64,000 bases of DNA from Azonexaceae bacterium (GTDB lineage: Bacteria; Pseudomonadota; Gammaproteobacteria; Burkholderiales; Rhodocyclaceae): positions 1-64,000 of the forward strand of contig SSSZ01000072.1 of the NCBI GenBank assembly GCA_009469675.1. Reading direction: 5' to 3'. Position 1 is the stretch's first letter; every line of letters begins with the position of its first letter. The translations under genes were made by a program, and so were the position numbers. This document shows positions 41,402 through 49,570 of the stretch, piece by piece. The notes under the pieces were generated by a model. That model saw only the letters and a list, made by a program, of their open reading frames with translations. It had not been told where the DNA came from and did not search any database.

Positions 41402-43138
41402 ATGCCGGAAACCCGCAGCCTGCCCATCGCCGCCGAACACCGGGAACTCACCGTCAAGGTGGGCGGCCAGCCGGTGCCGCGGGAACACCAGCTCCTCTCG
41501 GCAAGCGTCAGCCTGGTCGCCAACCGCATCGCCGCGGCCCGCCTCGCCTACCTCGACGGTTCGGCGGCGGGGGGCAGCTTCGCCCTTTCGGCCAGCGACC
41601 TCTTCAAACCCGGCCAGGAAATCGAAATCGCCGCCGGCGCCGGCAACCGCCAGGACGTCCTCTTCAAGGGCAAGGTCGTGCGCCACAGCGTCAAGCTGCG
41701 GGAACGCTCGGCCACCCATCTGGTCGTCGAATGCCGCCACGCCGCCATGAAGTTGACGGTGGCCCGCAAGAACGCCAATTTCTTCGACCAGAGCGACAGC
41801 GACATCATCGAAGCCCTGCTCGGCGCCGCCGGCGTCTCCGCCGAGGTCGAGAGCACCCGCCTGAAACACAAGCAGGTGGTGCAGTTTCACGCCAGCGACT
41901 GGGATTTCCTCGTCGCCCGCGCCCAGGCCAACGGCAAGCTCGTCTGGCCCGACGGCGACAAGCTGGTGGTCAAGGCGCCGGCGGTGGCCGGGGCGACGGC
42001 GTGCACCCTGCAGTTCGGCGCCACCCTTCTCGAATTCGACGCCGAGATCGACGCCCGCGACCAGTATTCGGCGGTCAAGGCGGTGACCTGGGACGCCGCC
42101 CAGCAGCAGGTGCTCACCGTCGACGGCGCCAGCCCCGGCCTGGCCGGGCCGGGCAACCTGTCCGGCGACGACCTGGCCGGCGTCGCCGCCGCCGACAGCC
42201 TGCAACTGCGCCACGCCGCCTTGCCCGAGGCCGAGGCCCAGGCCTGGGCCGACGGCGCTTGGCTGGGGCGGCGCCTGAACAAGGTTTCCGGCCGCGGCAA
42301 GTGCGACGGCATCGGCAGCGTCAAGCCCGGCGCCGTCGTCGAACTGGCCGGGGTCGGCGAGCGCTTCAACGGCAAGGTTCTGGTCAGCGGCGTGCGGCAC
42401 GAATTCGACCAGGTCCATGGCTGGAAGACCCACCTCCAGTTCGGCGGCGTCCCTCCGGCCGCCCCGGCGAGCCTTTCCGCCCCCGCCGCCGGCGGGCTGG
42501 TGGCGGCGGTTCCGGGCCTCCAGATTGGCGTCGTCACCAGCAACGAGGATCCCGACGGCGAACACCGGGTGCGCATCCGTCTTCCTTTGGTCGACGGCGG
42601 CGACGACGGCATCTGGGCGCGGGTGGCCAGCCTCGACGCCGGCGACGACCGCGGCTTCTTCTTCCGCCCGGAAATCGGCGACGAGGTGGTGGTCGGCTTC
42701 CTCGACGACGATCCGCGCCACGGCGTCATTCTCGGCATGCTCCACAGCAGCGCCAAGGCGGCCCCCCTGCAGGGTTCCGACGACAACCACGAAAAGCTCT
42801 ACAAGAGCCGGTCCGGTCTGCGCCTCCAGTTCAACGACGACAAGAAGGTCATGACCCTGGATACCCCCGCCGGCAACAGCATCATCTTGAGCGAGGACGA
42901 CAAGTCCATCGTCCTCGCCGACCAGAACGGCAACAAGATCACCATGAACAGCGACGGCATCAAGATCGAGTCGGCCAAGGCCACCGAGATCAAGGCCGGC
43001 ACCGAAGCCAAGCTGGAATCGGGGACTTCCTTCAGCGCCAAGGGCGGCACCGAATTGAAGCTGGAAGGGGGCACCCAGGCCGAGCTTTCGAGCAGCGCCG
43101 CGACCAAGGTCAAGGGCGGCGTCGTGCAGATCAACTAA
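41402..43138 (+). CDS. Spike protein, VgrG/gp5-gp27-like (Afp8)
   Basis: 578 residues. The N-terminal gp27-like hub spans about 1-350, including the phage late-control-like stretch HASDWDFLVARAQANGKLVWPDG. The OB-fold (about 370-450, GVVTSNEDPDGEHRVRIRLP, EIGDEVVVGFLDDDPRHGVILG) resembles gp5/VgrG. The last 110 residues are a repeating beta-helix rich in Gly, Lys, Thr and Glu, the needle. A trimer would sit at the tip under the PAAR protein. No extra effector domain is fused at the C-terminus. Confidence 0.95.
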   Translation: MPETRSLPIAAEHRELTVKVGGQPVPREHQLLSASVSLVANRIAAARLAYLDGSAAGGSFALSASDLFKPGQEIEIAAGAGNRQDVLFKGKVVRHSVKLRERSATHLVVECRHAAMKLTVARKNANFFDQSDSDIIEALLGAAGVSAEVESTRLKHKQVVQFHASDWDFLVARAQANGKLVWPDGDKLVVKAPAVAGATACTLQFGATLLEFDAEIDARDQYSAVKAVTWDAAQQQVLTVDGASPGLAGPGNLSGDDLAGVAAADSLQLRHAALPEAEAQAWADGAWLGRRLNKVSGRGKCDGIGSVKPGAVVELAGVGERFNGKVLVSGVRHEFDQVHGWKTHLQFGGVPPAAPASLSAPAAGGLVAAVPGLQIGVVTSNEDPDGEHRVRIRLPLVDGGDDGIWARVASLDAGDDRGFFFRPEIGDEVVVGFLDDDPRHGVILGMLHSSAKAAPLQGSDDNHEKLYKSRSGLRLQFNDDKKVMTLDTPAGNSIILSEDDKSIVLADQNGNKITMNSDGIKIESAKATEIKAGTEAKLESGTSFSAKGGTELKLEGGTQAELSSSAATKVKGGVVQIN

Positions 43139-43150
43139 GGAGAGGGAATC

Positions 43151-43429
43151 ATGCCCGCAGCAGTCACCGTCGGCGACACCAGCACCCATGGCGGCACCAT
43201 CGTCGGCCCCGGCGCGGCGACCGTGCTGATCGGCGGCAAGCCGGCCGCCGTGGCCGGCGACATGCACGTCTGCGTCCTGCCCCCGAGCGGGCACCAGCCG
43301 ACCGCCAGCCCCTTCCCGAGCGGCAGCACGACGGTCCTCATCGGCGGCATGCCGGCCCTGCGCACCACCGACGCCTGCCTGTGCGGCGCCATGGCGGCGG
43401 TGGGCCAGCCCACCGTGCTGATCGGCTAG
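43151..43429 (+). CDS. PAAR-domain spike tip protein (Afp10-like)
   Basis: 92 residues with two PAAR-type repeats: GGTIVGPGAATVLIGGKPAAVAGDMHVC and STTVLIGGMPALRTTDACLCG. Cysteine and histidine residues could bind the metal ion that sharpens the VgrG tip. The ribosome site AAGGAGAGG is strong. It lies directly after the spike gene, as expected for a protein that caps it. Confidence 0.95.
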   Translation: MPAAVTVGDTSTHGGTIVGPGAATVLIGGKPAAVAGDMHVCVLPPSGHQPTASPFPSGSTTVLIGGMPALRTTDACLCGAMAAVGQPTVLIG

Positions 43430-43437
43430 GAGGCGCC

Positions 43438-43914
43438 ATGGCCGATCCCGTCCGCGACGTCTATGCCTCCTTCCTCGGCACCGGCTGGAGCTTTCCGCCG
43501 ACCTTCTCCGGCGGCGGCGTGGTCATGACCGCCGACGAGGCCGACATCCACGCCAGCCTGCAGATTCTCTTCGGCACCGCCCCCGGCGAACGCTTCCTCG
43601 AACCGAAATTCGGCCTCGACCTGCACGAACTGATGTTCGAACCCATGAGCACGACGCTGCGCACCTTCCTCGCCGACCGGGTGCGCACCGCCATCCTGGT
43701 CTACGAGCCGCGCATCAAGCTCCTCAACCTGACCATCGACAGCCCCGACCCCAACGAAGGGAGCCTCGCCATCCTGCTCGAATACGAGGTGCGTTCGACC
43801 AATTCGCGCTTCAACCTGGTCTTTCCCTTCTACCGCACCGACAGCAACGAACTGCGGGCCTCGGTGGCCGGCCCGCAAGCGGCGGCCCTGCCCGGTGCGG
43901 CTCCCGCCCCCTGA
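43438..43914 (+). CDS. Baseplate wedge protein gp25-like (Afp9)
   Basis: 158 residues. GVVMTADEADIHASLQILFGTAPGERFLEPKFGLDLHELMFEP contains the gp25/lysozyme-like wedge motif, including the EPKFGLDL segment that corresponds to the EPR(F/Y)G core seen in all contractile systems. The C-terminus ends in an Ala/Pro tail. It is preceded by a strong GGAGG. It should bind the sheath ring and the J-type baseplate protein encoded next. Confidence 0.94.
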   Translation: MADPVRDVYASFLGTGWSFPPTFSGGGVVMTADEADIHASLQILFGTAPGERFLEPKFGLDLHELMFEPMSTTLRTFLADRVRTAILVYEPRIKLLNLTIDSPDPNEGSLAILLEYEVRSTNSRFNLVFPFYRTDSNELRASVAGPQAAALPGAAPAP

Positions 43915-43923
43915 GCGCCGACC

Positions 43924-46900
43924 ATGGCCCGCCAAAGCATCGTCCAGAACCTCATATCCCGGCTCGGGCAAAGCCAGGACCAGCGGCTGCCCCCCGAACT
44001 CGCCCCCGATTTCGCGCCGGTGGACGCCCGCTCCGGCGTCGACCTGCTCGACCAGGCCCGGCGCCTCGCCGGCCGGGTGTCGTTCTACGCCAACAACCCG
44101 GATTCCCCCAGCGGCCACTGGGGCGACTTCTTCCCGCCGGGGGACGATGCCGCCCTGCTGGCTAGGGAAGACGGCGGGGTGCCGCCCCACCTCGGCCTCT
44201 TCGGCGCCTTCCTCGCCCTCTACGAAGAACCCCGGGCGGCGCTCAACGACCTCACCCGGCGCCACCTCGACTTCCAGTTCCAGCGGGTGCTGCGCTTTAC
44301 GCCCCGCCCGGCCGAACCCGACCACGCCCACCTGCTCCTCGAACTGAAGAAGGGCGCGGCGCCTTTCGCCGTCACCCCGGAGCACGTCTTTGCCGCCGGC
44401 AAGGACGCCGCCGGCCGGGGGCTTTTCTACCGGCCGGTGCGCGACACGGTCGTCGGCCAGGGCAAGGTGGTGGCCCGCCACAGCGTTTTCCGCGACGCCG
44501 GCGGGGTGCGTTTCGCCCCCGTCGCCGATTCCGCCGACGGCCTGGGGGCGCCCCTCGACGCGGCCCAGCCCAACTGGCCGGCCTTCGGCCACGCCGGTCT
44601 GCCGCCCGCCCCCCTGGGCTGCGCCCTGGCCTCGCCGGTGCTCGCCCTGGCCGGGGGCAAGCGCCGCATCGCCGTCGACCTCCAACTGGGCCGCCTCGAC
44701 CCCGCCAAGCACAGCGGCGAGGGCCTGGCCCGGGCTTTTTCCGCCTTCCTTTCCGGCCCCAAGGGCTGGCTCGGCCCCTTCGCCCTCGGCGGCACGCTGT
44801 CGGCGGCGGTGCTCAGCCTCGAATTCACCCTCGCCGAGGGCGAACCGGCGGTGGTCGGCTACGATCCCGCCGTCCACGGCCTGGCCCTGGCCACCACCGC
44901 CCCCGTCGTGCAACTCCTGCTCGCCCCGGAAGCCGCCGCCGACTATGCCGACCTGGCCGGGTTGGCGGTGGACAAGGCGGCGATCCGGGTCGAGGTCCAG
45001 GGCCTCACCACCCTGGCCCTGGAAAACGACAACGGCAGCCTCAACCCGAAGAAGGCGTTCCAGCCCTTCGGGCCGCAGCCGGTGGTCGGCTCCCGTTTCC
45101 TGATCGGCTGCCCCGAGGCCCTGTCCAAGACCCTCGACGATCTGGCCGTGCATCTGCACTGGCAGGGGGCGCCGGCCGACCTCTACGCCTGGTACGCCGA
45201 CTACGCCAACCGCAGCCGCATGAGCAACGGCGTCAGCGCCACCCTGGTGTACCAGGACCGCAGCGGCCAGGGGCGCAGCGTCAGCCTCGACCTCATGGCC
45301 CGCGACAGCGCCGGGGTCTCGACCCTTTCCCCCAGCGCCCCGCCGGTGGGGCCGGAAAGCCCTCTGGGCGAGGACGACCGCCTCTTCGGGCTGCTCGCCG
45401 GCGGCAGCGCCGTCGCCCGCTGGCTGGGCAAGCGCTTCAAGCTCGCCCGCCCCATGTACCGGCGCGCCGTGGTGCCGGCGCCGGCCCCCCGGAGCGGCTT
45501 CGTCACCGTCGCCCTGGCCGACGACTTCCTCCACGCCGACTACCGCAAGGAAGCGGTGCACCACGCCGTCAGCCAGGACAAGGTCACCCTCAACGAACCC
45601 TACACCCCCACCGTCGCCGGCATCAGCCTCGACTACCGCGCCCGCTCGGCCCGCGTCGACCTGCAGTCGGGGGAGGAGGGCTTTGCCGGCCTCGAAGTCC
45701 AGTTCTTCCACGTCGGCGCCTTCGGCCAGCGGCGGGAACACGGCTTCCTGCGCCGCCAGTTCCCTTACCTTGCCGACCAGACGGTGGGCCTCCTGCCGGC
45801 CTATCCCGACGAAGGCGAATTCATCGTCGGCCTCACCGGCGTCGGCCCCGGCGACAGCCTCAGCCTGCTCCTCCAGGTCGCGCCGGGGAGCGCCGATCCC
45901 GAGGCCGAACCGCGGCCGGTGCGCTGGTCGGTACTCTGCGACAACTACTGGCGCCCCGCGGCGCCGCGGGAACTGGCCATCGACACCAGCCGTTCGCTGC
46001 GGGCCAGCGGCATCGTCTCCCTCGTCCTGCCCGGCGAAACCACCACCGACAACACCTGGCTGCCGGCCGGCGCCGTCTGGCTCAAGGCCAGCGTCGACAA
46101 GGGCAGCCGCGCCGCCTGCCAGTTGGTCGAGGTGGCGGCCAACGCCGTCGAGGTGCGCTTCGAGGACCGCGGCAACGACCCCCGCCATCTGGCCGACGCC
46201 CTGCCGGCCGGGAGCATCGCCAAGCTCCTGGCGCCGCCCCCGGCCCTGAAGCAGGTGGCCCAGCCCTACGCCAGCCAGGGCGGGCGCCAGCAGGAAAGCG
46301 ACGCCATGCTGGTGCGCCGCGCCGCCGAACGCCTGCGCCACCGCCAGCGCTGCGTCACCCCCTGGGATTACGAGCGCCTGCTCCTCGAAGCCTATCCGGC
46401 GGTGCACCAGGTCAAGTGCATCCCCCACGCCAGCGAGACCTCCTGGTTCGCCCCCGGCAGCGTCCTCCTGGTGGTCGTTCCCGACCTGAGAAACCGCAAC
46501 GCCGTCGATCCCCTGCAGCCCAAGGTCGACCTCGACACCCTGACGCGCATGGCGGAAACCGTCCGCCGGCACTGCGGCCAGCAGGTCGCCGTGGGTGTGA
46601 GGAATCCCCGCTACCAGCCGGTCCGCCTCGATTTCAAGGTGCGCTTCCGGGCCGGCCTGTCCTTCAACTACTACCGCCAGCAGCTCCACGACGCCCTGCT
46701 GCAGTCCCTCTCCCCCTGGGCCTTCGAAGCCGGCCGGCAGCTCGCCTTCGGCGGGCGCCTCTACCGCTCGGTGCTGCTCGATTTCGTCGAGGAACTGCCC
46801 TACGTTGATTTCGTCACCGATTTCCGCTTCGGCCTCGCCGGGCCGGGGGCCACCCTGGTCGCCGACGTGGCCGAACTGACCGCCGACCGGCCCGATGCCA

Positions 46901-46950
46901 TCCTGGTTTCGGCCGCCGCCCATACCATCACCGAAGTCGCCGATTCCTGA
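43924..46950 (+). CDS. Baseplate J-like protein (Afp11)
   Basis: 1008 residues. It has the layout of Afp11/Pvc11: a helical start, long beta-rich middle and C-terminal gp6/J-like domain. The region GGRQQESDAMLVRRAAERLRHRQRCVTPWDYERLLLEAYP (about 785-825) is the most characteristic, followed by VKCIPHASE and VVVPDLRNRN. The C-terminus has the family's YRQQLHDALLQSLSPWAFEAGRQLAFGGRLYRS. With Afp12 it forms the wedges around the spike that trigger sheath contraction. Confidence 0.92.
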   Translation: MARQSIVQNLISRLGQSQDQRLPPELAPDFAPVDARSGVDLLDQARRLAGRVSFYANNPDSPSGHWGDFFPPGDDAALLAREDGGVPPHLGLFGAFLALYEEPRAALNDLTRRHLDFQFQRVLRFTPRPAEPDHAHLLLELKKGAAPFAVTPEHVFAAGKDAAGRGLFYRPVRDTVVGQGKVVARHSVFRDAGGVRFAPVADSADGLGAPLDAAQPNWPAFGHAGLPPAPLGCALASPVLALAGGKRRIAVDLQLGRLDPAKHSGEGLARAFSAFLSGPKGWLGPFALGGTLSAAVLSLEFTLAEGEPAVVGYDPAVHGLALATTAPVVQLLLAPEAAADYADLAGLAVDKAAIRVEVQGLTTLALENDNGSLNPKKAFQPFGPQPVVGSRFLIGCPEALSKTLDDLAVHLHWQGAPADLYAWYADYANRSRMSNGVSATLVYQDRSGQGRSVSLDLMARDSAGVSTLSPSAPPVGPESPLGEDDRLFGLLAGGSAVARWLGKRFKLARPMYRRAVVPAPAPRSGFVTVALADDFLHADYRKEAVHHAVSQDKVTLNEPYTPTVAGISLDYRARSARVDLQSGEEGFAGLEVQFFHVGAFGQRREHGFLRRQFPYLADQTVGLLPAYPDEGEFIVGLTGVGPGDSLSLLLQVAPGSADPEAEPRPVRWSVLCDNYWRPAAPRELAIDTSRSLRASGIVSLVLPGETTTDNTWLPAGAVWLKASVDKGSRAACQLVEVAANAVEVRFEDRGNDPRHLADALPAGSIAKLLAPPPALKQVAQPYASQGGRQQESDAMLVRRAAERLRHRQRCVTPWDYERLLLEAYPAVHQVKCIPHASETSWFAPGSVLLVVVPDLRNRNAVDPLQPKVDLDTLTRMAETVRRHCGQQVAVGVRNPRYQPVRLDFKVRFRAGLSFNYYRQQLHDALLQSLSPWAFEAGRQLAFGGRLYRSVLLDFVEELPYVDFVTDFRFGLAGPGATLVADVAELTADRPDAILVSAAAHTITEVADS

Positions 46951-46957
46951 GGCCGCC

Positions 46958-49546
46958 ATGCTCCTCACCCCGACCCTCTCCCGCGCTCCCGAGACCGACC
47001 CCGCCCTCGACCAGCCGCAGCTCTACGCCCGGGGCCTCGACCACGTGCGGCGCCTCTCCCGCCGCCTGTGGACCGACCACAACCTGCACGACCCCGGCAT
47101 CACCACCCTCGAACTCCTCTGCTACGCCCTCACCGACCTCGCCTACCGGGCCCGCTTCCCCCTCGAAGACCTGCTGGCGTCCCCCGCCGATAGCGCCGCG
47201 GCGATGGCCGGGCAATTCGTCACGGCCGGCCAGATTCTGCCCGGGCGGCCGGTCACCGTCGGCGACTACCGCAAGCTTCTGATCGACCTGCCCGGGATCA
47301 AGAACGCCTGGCTTCACCCGGCCCCCCAGCGGCTCTACGCCGATCCCGTCAAGGCCACCCTGCTCACCGCCCCGAGCAAGGAAGCCGGCGTCCGGCCGGT
47401 GGACCTCAAGGGCCTCTACCGGGTCCGCCTCGAATACATGGACGACGTCACCACCGCCGAACGCCGCGCCGCCATCGACGCCGCGGCCCTCGCCACGCTG
47501 CACGCCAACCGCAACCTGGGAGAGGATTTTGTCGCCGTCGAAGCGGTCGAGGGCCAGGACTATTCGCTCTGCGCCGAACTCGAACTGGAGGGCGACGCCG
47601 ACACCGACCGGGTCGCCGCCCGGCTGGCCTACGACGTGCAGCGCTACCTGGCGCCGCCGGTGCACAACTACAGCCTGTCCGAAATGCTCGACCGCCGCCA
47701 CGCCGACGGCAGCCCCTACACGGTGGCGGAAATCTTCGAGGGGCCCCGCCTCGACCACGGCTTCATCGACGACGACGAACTGGCGGCGGCCGACCTGCGC
47801 AGCGAGGTCCGTCTCTCCGACATCGTCGGCATCATCATGGACATCCCAGGCGTGCGGGCGGTGCGCGACATCGTGGTAAACGCCCTGGCCGCCGACGGCA
47901 CCGCCATCCCGCCGGCCGACAAGTGGCGCCTCGCCGTCCCCCCCGGCAAGCAGCCGCGGCTCGCCACGAGCCATGGCCGGCTGGTCTTCTACAAGCGCAA
48001 TATCCCCATCCCCGCAGATCTCGGCCGGGTGGCGGCGCTCCTCGACGCCATGAACGAAGCCGAACGCCGCAAACTCGAAACCCCCAGCGCCGAAGACATC
48101 CCCATTCCCCGCGGGCGCTACCGCAACCCCGGCGCCTACCGCTCCTTTCAGCACCATTTTCCCGCCCTCTACGGCCTGGCCGACGAGGGCCTGCCGGCGT
48201 CGGCCAGCCCCCGGCGCCAGGCCCAGGCCCTGCAGTTGAAGGCCTACCTCCTGTTCTTCGACCAGGCCATGGCCAACTACTTCGCCCAGCTCGCCAACCT
48301 GGGGCAGCTGTTCTCCCGCCGGCCCGAGGTTGGGCGCACCTATTTCAGCCAGCTCGTCCACTCCTTCCCCGACTGGGAAAAAATCTACGGCGCCGGCTTC
48401 GACACCGCCGCCCTGGCCCAACTGGTCGAAGCCGACGGCGCCGGCTGGGAGCGCCGCAACCGCTTCCTCGACCACCTGCTGGCCCGTTTCGCCGAAGAGT
48501 TCCACCAGTACGTGCACATCATGCAGGCCCGCTTCGGGCTGGGCGCCGCCGGCGCCGCCGCCGTCAAGGCGGCCTTCCTCGACGATCTACCGCGGCTGGG
48601 GGCGGAACGCGGCGTGGCCTACAATTGCCGGAAAAAGGGCGGCGCCGACCTGTGGAATTCCCCCAACGTCTCCGGCCTGGAGCGCCGGGTCGCCCGCCTC
48701 CTCGGCATCGCCAACTTTTTCCGGCGCAACCTGGGTGAGGTCTCCTACGACACCTACACCGAACTCGACAAGACCCCCGGCGACGAATACCGCTTCCGCG
48801 TCAAGCATCCGGTGAGCGGCAAAATCCTGCTCTCGTCGAGCACTCACTACGCCACCCCGGCCGACGCCCACCGGGAGATGGAAAAAGCCATCGGGCGCGC
48901 CCAACTGCCCGAGGGCTACGAGAAAAAGACCAGCACCGACGGCCGCCATTACTTCAACATCGTCGCCGGCGACGGCGAAGTCCTGGCCCGGCGCATCGAA
49001 TACTTCGCCAGCGCCGCCGAAGTGGACGCCGCCTGCGAGGCCCTGATGACCCATCTGCGGGATTTCTACAGCGGCGAGGGCATGTACCTCATCGAGCACA
49101 TCCTGCTTCGCCCCCGGGAAGCCGGCGATCCCCTCATGCCCATCTGCGTCGATCCCAACTGTACCGACTGCGCCGACGACGATCCCTACTCCTACCGCCT
49201 TTCCATGGTTCTGCCCGCCTACGCCGGGCGCTTCCAGGACATGGATTTCCGCCGCTTCGTCGAGGATTGCCTGCGGCAGGAGACTCCGGCCCACCTCCTG
49301 CCCAAGATTTGCTGGGTGAACGGGGCCGACATGGCTGCCATCGAAAGCGCCTACCGCGACTGGATTTCGCTCCAGGCCGGCGCCGCCACGGCCAACCGGG
49401 GCGCCAAGATCGGCGCCCTGATCGACGCCCTGACGCGGGCCAAGAACGTCTACCCGGTCGAAGCCCTGCACGATTGCGGCAAACCCGACCAGCCGCCCTT
49501 CATCCTCGGCCGCACTGCCCTGGGCAGCAGCGGTTCCCCGTCCTGA
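46958..49546 (+). CDS. Large baseplate protein (Afp12-like)
   Basis: 862 residues from the ATG at 46958; a frame reaching 46895 overlaps the previous gene and is not used. It starts near RLWTDHNLHDPGITTLELLCYALTDLAYRARF, the Afp12 hallmark, and later has GMYLIEHILLRPR and CVDPNCTDC-x3-DPYSYRLSMVLPAYAGRFQ. There is a short cysteine pair (CVDPNCTDC) that could bind metal. The two large baseplate proteins are adjacent, as in other eCIS loci. Confidence 0.92.
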   Translation: MLLTPTLSRAPETDPALDQPQLYARGLDHVRRLSRRLWTDHNLHDPGITTLELLCYALTDLAYRARFPLEDLLASPADSAAAMAGQFVTAGQILPGRPVTVGDYRKLLIDLPGIKNAWLHPAPQRLYADPVKATLLTAPSKEAGVRPVDLKGLYRVRLEYMDDVTTAERRAAIDAAALATLHANRNLGEDFVAVEAVEGQDYSLCAELELEGDADTDRVAARLAYDVQRYLAPPVHNYSLSEMLDRRHADGSPYTVAEIFEGPRLDHGFIDDDELAAADLRSEVRLSDIVGIIMDIPGVRAVRDIVVNALAADGTAIPPADKWRLAVPPGKQPRLATSHGRLVFYKRNIPIPADLGRVAALLDAMNEAERRKLETPSAEDIPIPRGRYRNPGAYRSFQHHFPALYGLADEGLPASASPRRQAQALQLKAYLLFFDQAMANYFAQLANLGQLFSRRPEVGRTYFSQLVHSFPDWEKIYGAGFDTAALAQLVEADGAGWERRNRFLDHLLARFAEEFHQYVHIMQARFGLGAAGAAAVKAAFLDDLPRLGAERGVAYNCRKKGGADLWNSPNVSGLERRVARLLGIANFFRRNLGEVSYDTYTELDKTPGDEYRFRVKHPVSGKILLSSSTHYATPADAHREMEKAIGRAQLPEGYEKKTSTDGRHYFNIVAGDGEVLARRIEYFASAAEVDAACEALMTHLRDFYSGEGMYLIEHILLRPREAGDPLMPICVDPNCTDCADDDPYSYRLSMVLPAYAGRFQDMDFRRFVEDCLRQETPAHLLPKICWVNGADMAAIESAYRDWISLQAGAATANRGAKIGALIDALTRAKNVYPVEALHDCGKPDQPPFILGRTALGSSGSPS

Positions 49547-49570
49547 TTCGCCTTTGCCGGAGCACACACC

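Noticed and set aside
43000..43138. Internal repeats in the spike gene read as possible DNA repeats
   Set aside because: They reflect the beta-helix amino-acid pattern of the spike needle, not a mobile or regulatory repeat.
43426..46968. A 1180-codon open frame on the minus strand opposite the two eCIS baseplate genes
   Set aside because: It is the antisense shadow of the Afp11-like gene caused by strong G/C third-position bias. Its product is a Gly/Val/Glu/His-rich string without domains.
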